A stretch of DNA of 64,000 nt from Alteromonas oceanisediminis (lineage in GTDB: Bacteria; Pseudomonadota; Gammaproteobacteria; Enterobacterales; Alteromonadaceae): assembly GCF_018474025.1 (NCBI RefSeq), contig NZ_JAHCTA010000010.1, positions 1 through 64,000 of the forward strand. The letters run 5' to 3'. Within the stretch, counting starts at the first letter, position 1. Every line of letters begins with the position of its first letter. The notes below the pieces were generated by a model. The model was not told the DNA's origin and did no database searches. It worked only from the letters and a program-made list of their open reading frames with translations. The position numbers and the translations under genes are program-made. Below are positions 9,395-18,090 of the stretch, piece by piece.

Positions 9395-12300
9395 CGACTT
9401 ATAAAGCGGTGGCAGAATCCAATAACTTTATTGTGTTAGATAAATACACTAAAGAGTGGCAGGTTAACGAAAGCTTTCAAAGCGAAGGTGATTTAGAACG
9501 TGAGCTGATTCAAGACCTAAGCAATCAAGGTTATGAGTATTTACCCGCGCTAACGACACCAGACGCCATGCTGGCGAATGTTCGCAAGCAGCTACAAGCC
9601 CTTAATAAAGTCGAGTTTACTGATGCCGAGTGGGCTCGCTTTTGCGAGCAATACTTAAACACCCCAAGCGATAATATTCTTGATAAAACTCGCAAGGTGC
9701 ACAGTGACTATATCTTCGATTTTGTCTTTGATGATGGCCATATCGAAAACATCTACCTGTTCGACAAGAAAGCCATTGCTCGCAACAAAGTGCAGGTCAT
9801 TAAGCAGTTTGAGCAAACGGGAAGCCATGCCAACCGATACGATGTGACGATTTTGGTCAATGGTTTGCCTTTGGTGCAAATCGAACTTAAAAAGCGTGGT
9901 GTGGCAATCCGTGAGGCGTTTAACCAAATTCATAGGTACAGCAAAGAGAGCTTTAATGCAGAGAACTCGTTGTACAAGTTCTTGCAGCTGTTTGTGATCT
10001 CTAATGGCACCAACACGCGCTATTTTGCCAATACCACTAAACGAGATAAAAACAGCTTCGACTTTACGATGAACTGGGCGAAGTCAGACAATACGCTGAT
10101 TAAGGATTTAAAAGACTTTACCGCCACATTTTTCCAGAAAGAGACGCTGCTTGAAGTGATCTTGCGTTACTCTGTGTTTGACGTCAGCAATACCTTACTT
10201 GTAATGCGCCCCTACCAGATTGCCGCCACTGAGCGCATTTTATGGAAGATAAAGAGCGCGTTTAACGCTAAGAACTGGAACAACACCGAGAGCGGTGGCT
10301 ACATTTGGCACACTACCGGTTCAGGAAAAACACTCACCAGCTTTAAAGCGGCACGTTTGGCCACCGATTTAGACTGTATCGATAAAGTCTTTTTTGTGGT
10401 GGACAGAAAAGACCTCGACTATCAGACGATGAAAGAGTATCAGCGGTTCTCGCCTGATAGTGTGAACGGTTCAGACAGTACCGCAGGGCTTAAGAGTAAC
10501 CTGGATAAAGACGATAACAAGATTGTCGTCACCACAATCCAAAAGCTCAATAACTTAATCAAAAGTGAAAGCGATTTAGCTATCTACAACAAGCAGGTTG
10601 TCTTTATTTTTGATGAGTGTCATCGAAGCCAGTTCGGTGAAGCGCAGAAAAACCTGAAGAAGAAATTCAAAAAGTACTACCAGTTTGGCTTTACCGGTAC
10701 GCCAATTTTCCCTGAAAACGCCTTGGGTGCTGAAACCACGGGTAGCGTGTTTGGCCAGCAGTTGCACACTTATGTGATCACTGATGCCATTCGTGATGAA
10801 AAAGTACTCAAGTTCAAAGTGGACTATAACGATGTTCGTCCTCAATTTAAGAGCATTGAGACTGAGCAGGATGATAAGAAGCTTAGTGCGGCGGAGAACA
10901 AGAAAGCGTTCTTACATCCAATGCGCATTCGTGAAATCTCGCAGTATATTCTGAACCATTTTAACCAGAAAACGCATCGAGCCTATTCTGGCGCCAAAGG
11001 GTTTAACGCCATGTTTGCGGTAAGTAGTGTTGATGCAGCGAAAGCGTACTATGAAACCTTCAAAACATTGCAGGCCGAGGCCGAAAATGAACCCACGAGT
11101 AAGCCTCTGCGCATAGCGACTATCTTCTCATTTGCTGCAAATGAAGAGCAGGACGCTATCGGTGATATTTTTGATGAGAGCTTTGAAGTTAGTGCCATGA
11201 ACAGCAGCGCAAAGGAGTTTTTGAGCGCCGCGATTAACGATTACAACGCCATGTTTAAATCTAACTACGGCGTGGACAGTAATGGTTTTCAGAATTACTA
11301 CCGTGACCTTGCACAGCGCGTGAAGAATCAAGAAATAGATCTGCTCATAGTGGTCGGTATGTTTTTAACGGGCTTTGATGCGCCTACGCTTAACACCTTG
11401 TTTGTTGATAAGAATTTGCGTTATCACGGCTTGATGCAGGCATTTTCCCGCACTAATCGCATTTATGATGCGACGAAGACCTTTGGCAATATTGTGACCT
11501 TCCGGGACTTGGAACAGGCAACCATTGATGCTATCACCTTGTTTGGTGACAAAAACACCAAAAACGTGGTGTTGGAGAAGAGCTACAAAGAATACATGGA
11601 AGGCTTTAACGATATTGCTACTGGCCAAGCGCGTCGAGGTTTTGTTGATATCGTAAAAGAGCTGCAAGAACGTTTTCCAAACCCAGAAAATATTGAAAAA
11701 GAACAAGATAAAAAAGAATTTGCCAAGCTGTTTGGTGAATACCTAAAAGCAGAAAATATTTTACAAAACTACGATGAGTTTACTGGATTAAAAGCACTGC
11801 AAAGCTTAGATACCAGTGATGAACAAGCTGTTGAAGAGTTTAAGTCAAAGTACTATCTGGATGATGCTGACATCGAGGCAATGCAAACCATCAATATGCC
11901 AAGCGAGCGTGCTATTCAAGATTATCGCTCTACCTACAACGATACCCGCGACTGGTTGCGACGCGATAAAGAAGGTCAGGACAAAGATAAGTCAACGGTA
12001 GACTGGGACGATGTGGTCTTTGAAATTGATTTGCTTAAATCCCAAGAAATAAACCTCGAATACATTCTTGAACTGATTTTTGATCACAATAAGAAGAACA
12101 AGAGCAAAGAAGGCTTGATTGAAGAAGTTCGTCGTATGATCCGCGGTAGCCTTGGCAATAGAGCAAAAGAGAGTTTGGTGGTGGATTTTATAAACCAAAC
12201 AAACCTAGATGAAATCAATGACAAAGCCAGCATTATCGACGCTTTCTTCAGGTTCGCCCAGGCGGAGCAGAAGCGCGAAGCCGATGCAATTATTGCCTCT

Positions 12301-12504
12301 GAAAAGCTCAATATCGATGCTGCCAAACGCTATATTGCGTCATCACTCAAACGTGAGTACGCCTCTGAAAATGGCACTGCACTTAATGAAGCGCTGCCCA
12401 AACTTAGCCCATTGAACCCACAGTACCGAACCCAGAAGCAAACGGTTTTTCAGAAAATTGCCGCTTTTGTTGAAAAATTCAAAGGCGTGGGTGGGCAGAT
12501 ATAG
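9391..12504 (+). CDS. hsdR: Type IC restriction subunit HsdR (EcoR124I-like)
   Basis: The 1037-residue motor/endonuclease subunit translocates DNA by ATP hydrolysis and cleaves when blocked. The PD-(D/E)xK nuclease residues fall at Asp151, Glu165 and Lys167, the same numbers known for EcoR124I HsdR, and the length is within one residue or so of that protein. Walker A is TGSGKT (Gly310 to Thr314), motif II is DECH from 408 and motif III is GFTGTP. The helicase part is followed by a long helical C-terminal domain that docks to the methyltransferase core. It starts within rhuM (ATGA overlap) and is the last gene of the operon. Confidence 0.97.
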   Translation: MTTYKAVAESNNFIVLDKYTKEWQVNESFQSEGDLERELIQDLSNQGYEYLPALTTPDAMLANVRKQLQALNKVEFTDAEWARFCEQYLNTPSDNILDKTRKVHSDYIFDFVFDDGHIENIYLFDKKAIARNKVQVIKQFEQTGSHANRYDVTILVNGLPLVQIELKKRGVAIREAFNQIHRYSKESFNAENSLYKFLQLFVISNGTNTRYFANTTKRDKNSFDFTMNWAKSDNTLIKDLKDFTATFFQKETLLEVILRYSVFDVSNTLLVMRPYQIAATERILWKIKSAFNAKNWNNTESGGYIWHTTGSGKTLTSFKAARLATDLDCIDKVFFVVDRKDLDYQTMKEYQRFSPDSVNGSDSTAGLKSNLDKDDNKIVVTTIQKLNNLIKSESDLAIYNKQVVFIFDECHRSQFGEAQKNLKKKFKKYYQFGFTGTPIFPENALGAETTGSVFGQQLHTYVITDAIRDEKVLKFKVDYNDVRPQFKSIETEQDDKKLSAAENKKAFLHPMRIREISQYILNHFNQKTHRAYSGAKGFNAMFAVSSVDAAKAYYETFKTLQAEAENEPTSKPLRIATIFSFAANEEQDAIGDIFDESFEVSAMNSSAKEFLSAAINDYNAMFKSNYGVDSNGFQNYYRDLAQRVKNQEIDLLIVVGMFLTGFDAPTLNTLFVDKNLRYHGLMQAFSRTNRIYDATKTFGNIVTFRDLEQATIDAITLFGDKNTKNVVLEKSYKEYMEGFNDIATGQARRGFVDIVKELQERFPNPENIEKEQDKKEFAKLFGEYLKAENILQNYDEFTGLKALQSLDTSDEQAVEEFKSKYYLDDADIEAMQTINMPSERAIQDYRSTYNDTRDWLRRDKEGQDKDKSTVDWDDVVFEIDLLKSQEINLEYILELIFDHNKKNKSKEGLIEEVRRMIRGSLGNRAKESLVVDFINQTNLDEINDKASIIDAFFRFAQAEQKREADAIIASEKLNIDAAKRYIASSLKREYASENGTALNEALPKLSPLNPQYRTQKQTVFQKIAAFVEKFKGVGGQI

Positions 12505-12541
12505 AAGGCATTTTACGGAAGATATTAATGGAGGAAACGGT

Positions 12542-13627
12542 TTGCTAAGAGCTATATCAGACTTTTTGTACCGTTCACCGAGAATGAAAGGGCGACAAAT
12601 TGCCAAGGAGCTGGGGCTGGATAAGTCTCAAGTGAACTCGTTTCTTCACAAAAACCAGGATACGTTTGTGAAAGACTCAAATCATGAATGGTGCTTGATA
12701 CGGGCTCAGCATGTGGAAATTGATTTCGCTACAGGTTGGATTGATGATAAAGCCTTTGAGAGTGCTATCGGTAAGCTTGCGTATCAAAAAGATGCAAACA
12801 AGATAACATTTAGATTCGGCATCGATTGTAAGTTTTTGCTGATAGCATTGGCCCGTTTTCTTGCTCTCGCGAATCAGCTTACTGCGAATGGGAAGGATGT
12901 GGTGATGGATACTACAGCATGTCCTAATACACGCGGTTTTTTCAGCAGAAATGGCTTCTTTGATTATCTTAATCAAAGTGTCACTTGTCTTCCTGAAAGG
13001 CCCGTTTTGTCAGCTGCTAAAACTTATCGGGATAATAGCGATACCTTGGTCGAACTAGGAGAAATTGCACAGCCAACCCAAAACAAGGAGCTTGTAATTC
13101 GTTTGGGCGACAGGTTTGTAGAGCATTCTTCAGCTAGCTATTTCTTAGCGGCTAAGACTGTTTTTTCAGAGCTTGTAGGCAACGTTACTGATCACAGTGA
13201 ATCCAAAATACCTGGACTAGCAGGTCTGCAAGTGTATCGACCGTATAATAAACCAAAGCATATTCAAACAGTCATATCTGACTCTGGTTTAGGTATTGCC
13301 GCTACCTTGAGAACAACGTTACAAAGTGAACATCCGAAGTTGTACGCACAGTTTTCAGCGGAAACTGTTGAGAATGACATTGCGCTCGTTCAAAAAGCAT
13401 TTACATCTGGTGAGGTTAGTCGCTTTGGTAAAGGCCGGGGGCTAGGCTTTAAGAGTAGTCGAGAGCACGCTAGCAAAGAGAAAGTTATCATTGTTATTAG
13501 GCAGCTAACTTTCTCATTGGCTTTGGAATACTCGAAGGGTCAACTCATCAATGTTTCTGAAGATCGAGGGTTAGTCCCTATCACGGGAACCCATATCTGT
13601 TTTGACTTCTATGTTGACAATTTCTGA
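12542..13627 (+). CDS. GHKL-type ATPase with N-terminal helix-turn-helix
   Basis: I choose TTG at 12542 because GGAGGA (12530-12535) sits at proper spacing; an in-frame ATG at 12458 lies inside hsdR and has none. The 361-residue product has an N-terminal winged-helix segment (RQIAKELGLDKSQVNSFLHK) and a middle region of unknown fold. A C-terminal histidine-kinase/Hsp90-type ATP-binding fold follows: N box with Glu210 and Asn214 (SELVGNVTDH), G1 box DSGLGI from 247, and G2 box GKGRGLG from 296. No phosphorylatable His domain is visible, so it resembles anti-sigma-factor-like kinases rather than sensor kinases. A STAS-like gene follows 22 bp later, recalling SpoIIAB/SpoIIAA-type partner switching. 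Function is unproven. Confidence 0.75.
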   Translation: MLRAISDFLYRSPRMKGRQIAKELGLDKSQVNSFLHKNQDTFVKDSNHEWCLIRAQHVEIDFATGWIDDKAFESAIGKLAYQKDANKITFRFGIDCKFLLIALARFLALANQLTANGKDVVMDTTACPNTRGFFSRNGFFDYLNQSVTCLPERPVLSAAKTYRDNSDTLVELGEIAQPTQNKELVIRLGDRFVEHSSASYFLAAKTVFSELVGNVTDHSESKIPGLAGLQVYRPYNKPKHIQTVISDSGLGIAATLRTTLQSEHPKLYAQFSAETVENDIALVQKAFTSGEVSRFGKGRGLGFKSSREHASKEKVIIVIRQLTFSLALEYSKGQLINVSEDRGLVPITGTHICFDFYVDNF

Positions 13628-13650
13628 TAAATAGTGTCAACTTAAGCAGA
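13623..13650. promoter_or_regulatory. 28-bp inverted-repeat element, copy A
   Basis: TCTGATAAAT at the left and TAAGCAGA at the right form an imperfect palindrome that spans the end of the ATPase gene and touches the ATG of the STAS-like gene. Copy B at 14290-14317 has the same length and identical outer 10 and 8 bases. Its position suggests an operator, possibly acting on the STAS-like gene or autoregulating the pair; this is inference. Confidence 0.55.
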
Positions 13651-14201
13651 TGAAACAGTTAACTCATAAAATTCTTCTTTCAGAAGTCGTAGGTTCTGAC
13701 CATGCCTTTGGTAACGATGAAGGTAGTGAAGCCTATGTGAAGATTAAAAAGATCGTTGATGGTCACCCATCATGCGACATTTTTGCTATCAGCTTGGAAG
13801 GGATTCGATTCACTGATGCTTCATTTCCTCGTGAAAGTGTAATCTCGTTGGCTAAAGCATTAAAAGGAGAAAAAGGTTTTTACCTTTCTAATGTACCGAG
13901 TCGTGATCTTCTGGACAATTGGTCTTATGGCGCTAAAGCCAAGGATCAACCTCTTCTAGTCAAGAGCGATAGCGGTTACGAAGTGCTTGGAGTAAAACTC
14001 AGTGCGACTGTCAAAGAGCTTCTAGATTTTGTTATTGCAAAAAAGACAGTGACTTCGTCACATGTATCTAAGCACTTTGACATTTCAGCACAGAATGCCA
14101 GTGGTCGATTAAAGAAGCTTCATGCTACAGGTCTTGTGTTAGGTCAAAAAGAAGTGGCAGAGTCAGGTGGACTGGAATTTGTCTACCGATCAATTGTGTA
14201 G
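13650..14201 (+). CDS. STAS-like (DUF4325-type) protein with C-terminal winged helix
   Basis: The 183-residue protein begins with a STAS-like alpha/beta region of about 100 residues ([20 protein letters not shown], then [18 protein letters not shown]), the pattern of the DUF4325 family. A winged-helix segment follows (about 115-180: [20 protein letters not shown], then [14 protein letters not shown]). DUF4325 proteins commonly neighbour GHKL ATPases, as here, and STAS domains are classic partners of such ATPases. A plausible scheme is an ATPase that modifies or sequesters this DNA-binding partner. It is followed by a terminator at 14263 and a second copy of the element found at its own start. 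Confidence 0.7.
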   Translation: MKQLTHKILLSEVVGSDHAFGNDEGSEAYVKIKKIVDGHPSCDIFAISLEGIRFTDASFPRESVISLAKALKGEKGFYLSNVPSRDLLDNWSYGAKAKDQPLLVKSDSGYEVLGVKLSATVKELLDFVIAKKTVTSSHVSKHFDISAQNASGRLKKLHATGLVLGQKEVAESGGLEFVYRSIV

Positions 14202-14222
14202 TTTTTTTGGTTTTCTGGTTAA

Positions 14223-14241
14223 TCTGCTTGCGTTAATCAGA
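14223..14241. promoter_or_regulatory. Short relative of the inverted-repeat element
   Basis: TCTGCTTGCGTTAATCAGA is an imperfect palindrome with the same half-sites (TCTG...CAGA) as copies A and B but only 19 bp long. It lies just after the STAS-like gene and before the terminator. It may be a third, weaker binding site or chance in AT-rich sequence. Confidence 0.35.
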
Positions 14242-14262
14242 ATCAAAGTTTATTATTTGATC

Positions 14263-14282
14263 AGATCCTTTGGATCTTTTTT
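14263..14282 (+). terminator. Rho-independent terminator after the STAS-like gene
   Basis: AGATCC-TTT-GGATCT followed at once by a run of T forms a short hairpin with a U tract. It separates the ATPase/STAS pair from the CBASS operon, so the latter should have its own promoter. Confidence 0.65.
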
Positions 14283-14289
14283 ATCAATA

Positions 14290-14317
14290 TCTGATAAATG
14301 TGATTAAGTTAAGCAGA
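14290..14317. promoter_or_regulatory. 28-bp inverted-repeat element, copy B, at the head of the CBASS operon
   Basis: The outer TCTGATAAAT and TAAGCAGA are identical to copy A (13623-13650) and the total length is the same; roughly 22 of 28 positions agree. It lies between the terminator and the ribosome site (AGGAGG at 14319-14324) of the first CBASS-operon gene, where a repressor or activator site would be expected. The winged-helix STAS-like protein or the ATPase upstream is the natural candidate to bind it. Confidence 0.55.
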
Positions 14318-14329
14318 ATAGGAGGCTTT

Positions 14330-14503
14330 ATGGCTACAAATCCCCCATCAGGTGACGGACACAGAAACGGTGCCGTTAAAGGTCGATCTCAGACTCAGAC
14401 GCCAAGCGGACATTGGGTAAAGCGAGATGCTGATACTGGTCGATTCATGGATGTAAAGACATCTGACAAAACGCCATTTAAAGGCGTCAGGAAGGAGAAA
14501 TAG
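14330..14503 (+). CDS. 57-residue conserved-looking protein at the head of the CBASS operon
   Basis: The ATG at 14330 has AGGAGG six bases upstream; an in-frame ATG at 14270 lies in the terminator and is rejected. The small, basic, glycine-rich peptide (MATNPPSGDGHRNGAVKGRS, later GHWVKRDADTGRFMDVK and ending GVRKEK) has no membrane segment and no motif I can assign. The strong ribosome site and tight coupling to the next gene argue that it is real. Peptides of this look occur near defence loci in my recollection, but I cannot name a family. It may be an accessory or regulatory component of the CBASS operon. Confidence 0.7.
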   Translation: MATNPPSGDGHRNGAVKGRSQTQTPSGHWVKRDADTGRFMDVKTSDKTPFKGVRKEK

Positions 14504-14504
14504 T

Positions 14505-14873
14505 TTGGCTAATGGTAAAACCCATTTGGTCGTCGGGGCTGCGGTTGGTTTAACCGTTGCCCTAGCGGACAACAAAAAACAAGCTGTCAGTCACCATCCT
14601 CTAACTGCCATTACGGTTGGCTCTCTATTTGGCAAGCTTCCAGATATTCTGGAACCCTCTTTGGGTAACCCTCACCATCGTCAGTTTTGCCACAGTCTAT
14701 TGGTGTTAACTGCACTAGGTGTTGGTCTCAAACATTTGTATGAGTGGCAACCGGAAGAGGCAATTGATCAGTGTCTTCGCGGGCTGGGGCTAATCGCCGG
14801 ATGTGCTTATGTCAGCCATTTGCTCTGTGATGCGACAACACCGCGCTCACTTCCTTTAATTGGCAAACTATAG
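14505..14873 (+). CDS. YdjM-like inner-membrane metal-dependent hydrolase family protein
   Basis: The frame opens at TTG 14505, one base after the previous stop, with GGAG just upstream. The 122-residue protein has the YdjM/DUF457 pattern: an N-terminal Gly-rich hydrophobic segment preceded by THLVVGAAVG, then SLFGKLPDILEP, HHRQFCHSLLVL (conserved His motifs) and a final hydrophobic segment ending in HLLCDATTPRSLPL. E. coli YdjM is a LexA-controlled membrane protein of unknown substrate. Here it is embedded in a CBASS operon nine bases before the effector gene, which suggests an accessory or envelope-level role. That role is inference. Confidence 0.78.
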   Translation: MANGKTHLVVGAAVGLTVALADNKKQAVSHHPLTAITVGSLFGKLPDILEPSLGNPHHRQFCHSLLVLTALGVGLKHLYEWQPEEAIDQCLRGLGLIAGCAYVSHLLCDATTPRSLPLIGKL

Positions 14874-14882
14874 GAGTTTTGA

Positions 14883-16037
14883 ATGGTCGTTGAAGTCACG
14901 AGGCACATTAAGCGTCCTGTTGAGCGGGAGCTTTGGGCTCGCGCAGCTGCTCGTTGTCAGTTTAGCGGGTGTCATAAATTGTTATACAAATCAGCGGTGA
15001 CCCAGGAATCGGTCAATGTCTCTCAAAATGCTCATATTTACGCATTTTCGGAGAATGGGCCTCGTGGTCGGGGACTCTTTAAAACTAAGCCAACCAGTTT
15101 GAATGACGTCAGCAACCTCATGTTGCTGTGCTACGACTGTCACAAAAAAATTGACCAGAAAGGCAGCGAAGATAGGTATCCAGCCGACCTCTTGATTAGT
15201 TGGAAAATGCAGCATGAGCAACGTATAGAAATCCTCACGGGCATTTCTCCTGATCGTAAATCAAATGTTGTTTTATATGGTGCCAATATTGGAACTGAAA
15301 GATCACCGATAAGTTATCACAGTTGTGTTGAGGCAATGTTTCCGAATTTGTATCCGGCAACTGAAAAGCCAGTGACACTATCCATGGTATCAGAGCTGAA
15401 GGATCACTCTGAACAATTTTGGCAAGCAGAGTCGCAACACCTAACGAAGCGTTTTCAAAGTAAAATTTCATCAATCATCGAAGAGGATTCTTGTAAGCAT
15501 TTTTCATTGTTCGCGTTAGCTCCTCAACCATTGTTAATAAAACTTGGCGCTTTGCTCACCGACAAAATTGACGTCGAGACTTATCAGCTACATCGAGAGC
15601 CTAAAGGCTGGTTTTGGCAAGACTGTTCAGATGATTTTGAGTACATCATCAACAGACCTCAAAATATGGAGGGAAAGCCAGCCCTGGTACTTTCTTTAAG
15701 TGACCATGTGTCGCATGAGCGAATTACTCGGGTTATAGGGCCAGATACATCGATTTGGGAAGTGACTATCAAGCAGCCTCATAATGATTTCATGCAGTCA
15801 AAGCAGCAGCTCTCCTTGTTCAGAAAGTGCATAAGAAAGCTGATTGTTGAAATTAAAAATACACACGGGGATGCGACGCCACTGCAAATTTTTCCTGTGA
15901 TGCCAGTATCGTGTGCCGTCGAATTAGGACGGGCCAGAATGCCTAAGGCTGATATGCCATGGCTTATTTATGACCACGACATAAAAACACAACAATTTGT
16001 AATGGCAATCGAGCTTCGAGGAGATCTATATGAGTAA
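14883..16037 (+). CDS. cap5: CBASS effector, HNH nuclease fused to SAVED domain (Cap5)
   Basis: Cap5 effectors destroy DNA when their SAVED domain binds the cyclic nucleotide made by the partner CD-NTase. The 384-residue protein has an N-terminal HNH domain: zinc ligands Cys25, Cys30, Cys83 and Cys86, and the putative catalytic His51 in NAHIYAFSENGPRG. A C-terminal SAVED-type region of roughly 220 residues includes ALVLSLSDHV and ends with LQIFPVMPVSCAVELGRARM. AGGAG precedes the ATG. The last eight bases overlap the CD-NTase gene, so effector and synthase are coupled. Confidence 0.9.
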   Translation: MVVEVTRHIKRPVERELWARAAARCQFSGCHKLLYKSAVTQESVNVSQNAHIYAFSENGPRGRGLFKTKPTSLNDVSNLMLLCYDCHKKIDQKGSEDRYPADLLISWKMQHEQRIEILTGISPDRKSNVVLYGANIGTERSPISYHSCVEAMFPNLYPATEKPVTLSMVSELKDHSEQFWQAESQHLTKRFQSKISSIIEEDSCKHFSLFALAPQPLLIKLGALLTDKIDVETYQLHREPKGWFWQDCSDDFEYIINRPQNMEGKPALVLSLSDHVSHERITRVIGPDTSIWEVTIKQPHNDFMQSKQQLSLFRKCIRKLIVEIKNTHGDATPLQIFPVMPVSCAVELGRARMPKADMPWLIYDHDIKTQQFVMAIELRGDLYE

Positions 16038-17220
16038 TAGCAAAAGTAACGATGTTCTAAACACAATTCTCGAAAAAATTGAGCTACCTGACAGTGCTTA
16101 TGAAAAGGCTGAAAAACGCTATAAGGATCTAGGTGATTGGTTACATCGCCCAGAGTCAACATGTGTGAATTTTGATCCCCACGTGTTTTCTCAAGGTTCC
16201 TTTCGTCTAGGTACGGCGATTAGGCCCGATTCAGAAGAACAGTATGACCTAGACATGGGGTGCAATCTTCGGCGTGGCCTTGATAAAGCGTCTATCACTC
16301 AAAAGCAATTAAAGCACCTAGTCGGTCATGAATTAGAGCTTTATCGAAATGCCAGAGGCATTAAGGAAGAGCTAGCCGAGAAGAAACGCTGTTGGCGCTT
16401 AGAGTATGCCGATGGGCTTAGCTTTCACATGGACATAGTTCCGTGTGTGCCAGAGAGTGATACAGGAAGAGGACTGTTGAAAAAGCGGATGGTCGAAAAC
16501 TCTAAGTTTGATGAAAAGTTGGCTCAAAACGTGTCTCAGCTCGCAGTTTCGATTACCGACAACACAGATTCCACTTATGCAGTTGTGGATGAAAATTGGC
16601 GTATCAGCAATCCTGAAGGATATGCTCGATGGTTTGAAACGCGCATGAAGACGGCACGGTTAGTAATAAACGAACGTGAAATGCGATTTAAAGCCAGTAT
16701 AGATAGTCTGCCATATTATCAATGGAAGACACCCTTACAGCAGGTTATCCAATTATTGAAGCGTCATCGTGACACTACGTTTAAAAACAATGAGGATAGT
16801 AAGCCAATATCGGTAATCATCACTACATTGGCTGCTAAATCATATAAAGGTGAAAGTGATTTGGCTTCAGCGTTGAATACGGTGCTCTCCGAGATGGATG
16901 ACCATATTTCTGCACAAGCGCCAATGATTCCGAACCCAGTTAACCCAGCCGAAGATTTTGCAGACAAGTGGTATGACGAAAAATCTGCTCAATACCGATT
17001 ACAAGAAAACTTTTATAAATGGCTGTATCAAGCTAGAGCTGATTTTAGTGCTCTTTGCTCAAGTAATGATACGCAACGAATAGTAAATGCGGCGCAAAAT
17101 GGTTTGGATCTGAAGCTTGATTCAAGTTCGGTAGCACGTCTCTTGGGTATTCCTGCGGTGACAGCAAAACCAACTTTCGCAATTCAATCATCTGATCCAA
17201 AGCCATGGTTTAAGCAATAG
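16030..17220 (+). CDS. CD-NTase, CBASS cyclic-nucleotide synthase
   Basis: This 396-residue cGAS/DncV-like nucleotidyltransferase senses infection and makes a cyclic di- or trinucleotide. The active-site GS motif is Gly56-Ser57 (FSQGSFRLGTAIRP), the metal-binding pair is Asp73 and Asp75 (YDLDMGC), and the third acidic residue is Asp135 (FHMDIVPC). A C-terminal helical half follows. Pairing with an HNH-SAVED effector suggests a member of the CdnG or CdnD clades, but the clade and product cannot be decided by eye. It starts inside the effector gene and its stop abuts the E2-like gene. Confidence 0.92.
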   Translation: MSNSKSNDVLNTILEKIELPDSAYEKAEKRYKDLGDWLHRPESTCVNFDPHVFSQGSFRLGTAIRPDSEEQYDLDMGCNLRRGLDKASITQKQLKHLVGHELELYRNARGIKEELAEKKRCWRLEYADGLSFHMDIVPCVPESDTGRGLLKKRMVENSKFDEKLAQNVSQLAVSITDNTDSTYAVVDENWRISNPEGYARWFETRMKTARLVINEREMRFKASIDSLPYYQWKTPLQQVIQLLKRHRDTTFKNNEDSKPISVIITTLAAKSYKGESDLASALNTVLSEMDDHISAQAPMIPNPVNPAEDFADKWYDEKSAQYRLQENFYKWLYQARADFSALCSSNDTQRIVNAAQNGLDLKLDSSSVARLLGIPAVTAKPTFAIQSSDPKPWFKQ

Positions 17221-17889
17221 ATGAAGCACTGGAAGGCTGTAGGCCTAGAGGCTTTTCTCTCGGCTTATCCGAACATTAGATTAGTAGATGTCCATGCAGA
17301 TAAGGTTGAGTTGCAGGGAGAGTATCTGTTAAAAGCACAGCTAGCTGGAAGTCGGTTTATAGAGCGAACATTTTCTCTAAGGATTGTATGCCCAAGTGAT
17401 TATCCTAGGGCTTTACCAGTGGTGTTTGATACCGCTGGTTACTTTCCTCGTAATCAGGACTTCCATACTTACTCTGACGGATCATTTTGTCTTGGCTCAG
17501 ACCTGAAAATTAAGTCAATTTTGAAAACCGACTCGTCATTGACAACCTTTTTCGAAAAGATTGTTGTCAGGTTTCTTTATTCGGTGTCCCATAGGGTTGA
17601 ATTTGGCAACTTTCCCTATGGCGAACTGGACCATGGTGAGAAAGGCCTGATTGATGATTATTCTCAGTTGTTCAATGTTAATGGTAAAGCATCAGTTCTA
17701 CGGGCACTGAAAGCGTTAGGTTTGCGCAAGCGTGAGGCAAATAAATTACCTTGTCCATGTGGTTGTGGTGATCGTCTTGGCTCGTGTGACTATCGGTTTG
17801 TCTTGAACGAGTTTCGTCAAGTTGAGCGCCGCCGATGGTTTCGCGATCACCTACAAGAAGCTTTTACACCGATTGATAAAACCAATTAA
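17221..17889 (+). CDS. Stand-alone E2-like protein of a short type II CBASS
   Basis: The 222-residue protein begins immediately after the CD-NTase stop. Its first 130 residues look like a bacterial ubiquitin-conjugating E2 fold: SLRIVCPSDYPRALPVVFD, then FHTYSDGSFCLGS with candidate catalytic Cys90. A C-terminal extension carries Cys178, Cys180, Cys182 and Cys189 (PCPCGCGDRLGSC), a likely zinc site. No E1-E2 fusion (Cap2) or JAB protease (Cap3) is present, which is the arrangement of short type II CBASS. In such systems the E2 regulates the CD-NTase by conjugation without a dedicated E1. It is the last gene before the transposon end, 50 bp from the innermost TnsB site. Confidence 0.82.
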   Translation: MKHWKAVGLEAFLSAYPNIRLVDVHADKVELQGEYLLKAQLAGSRFIERTFSLRIVCPSDYPRALPVVFDTAGYFPRNQDFHTYSDGSFCLGSDLKIKSILKTDSSLTTFFEKIVVRFLYSVSHRVEFGNFPYGELDHGEKGLIDDYSQLFNVNGKASVLRALKALGLRKREANKLPCPCGCGDRLGSCDYRFVLNEFRQVERRRWFRDHLQEAFTPIDKTN

Positions 17890-17939
17890 AAGGACCTGTA
17901 AATTATTAATCAGCCAAAAGTAAAGGATCACAATTAGCT

Positions 17940-18088
17940 AGTTTCGATCTTTATTGTCATTAATTATGATATTCATTGAAGTGCTATTAGATTAATTTCA
18001 AACTTTATTGTCGTTTTTTCATATTTGGTGCTAGATGAAATTAAGGCCTGCACGAGAGAAAAGTTTCAATCTTTAATGTCCTCCCACA
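17940..18088 (-). repeat. Tn7-like left end with three TnsB-type sites
   Basis: Read on the minus strand from 18088 the end is TGTGGGAG followed by GACATTAAAGATTGAAACT (18080-18062). Further inside are GACAATAAAGTTTGAAATT (18012-17994) and GACAATAAAGATCGAAACT (17958-17940). Tn7 TnsB sites are of the form GACAATAAAGTCTTAAACT, so the match is close. Three well-separated sites (68 and 54 bp apart) are what Tn7-L has, whereas Tn7-R has overlapping sites. The end therefore appears structurally intact. It occupies most of the non-coding 17890-18088 stretch. Confidence 0.9.
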
Positions 18089-18090
18089 GT

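Larger units (their letters stand above)
1..18088. mobile_element. Tn7-like transposon, tnsE-to-left-end portion
   Basis: What is visible is the 3' part of tnsE, about 15 kb of cargo all on the plus strand, and a Tn7-type end at 18088. In Tn7 the order is right end, tnsABCDE, cargo, left end, so the end at 18088 corresponds to Tn7-L, and tnsA-D plus the right end should lie to the left of the window. The terminal eight bases read on the minus strand are TGTGGGAG, against TGTGGGCG in Tn7. The cargo is almost wholly anti-phage defence. An IS66 copy sits inside the element at its left. The integration site cannot be seen here. If insertion generated the usual 5-bp duplication, its copy is gttga at 18089-18093. 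Confidence 0.85.

Noticed and set aside
12458-12541. Longer N terminus for the GHKL ATPase starting at ATG 12458
   Set aside because: This part overlaps hsdR coding sequence in another frame and has no ribosome site, while TTG 12542 has a good one.
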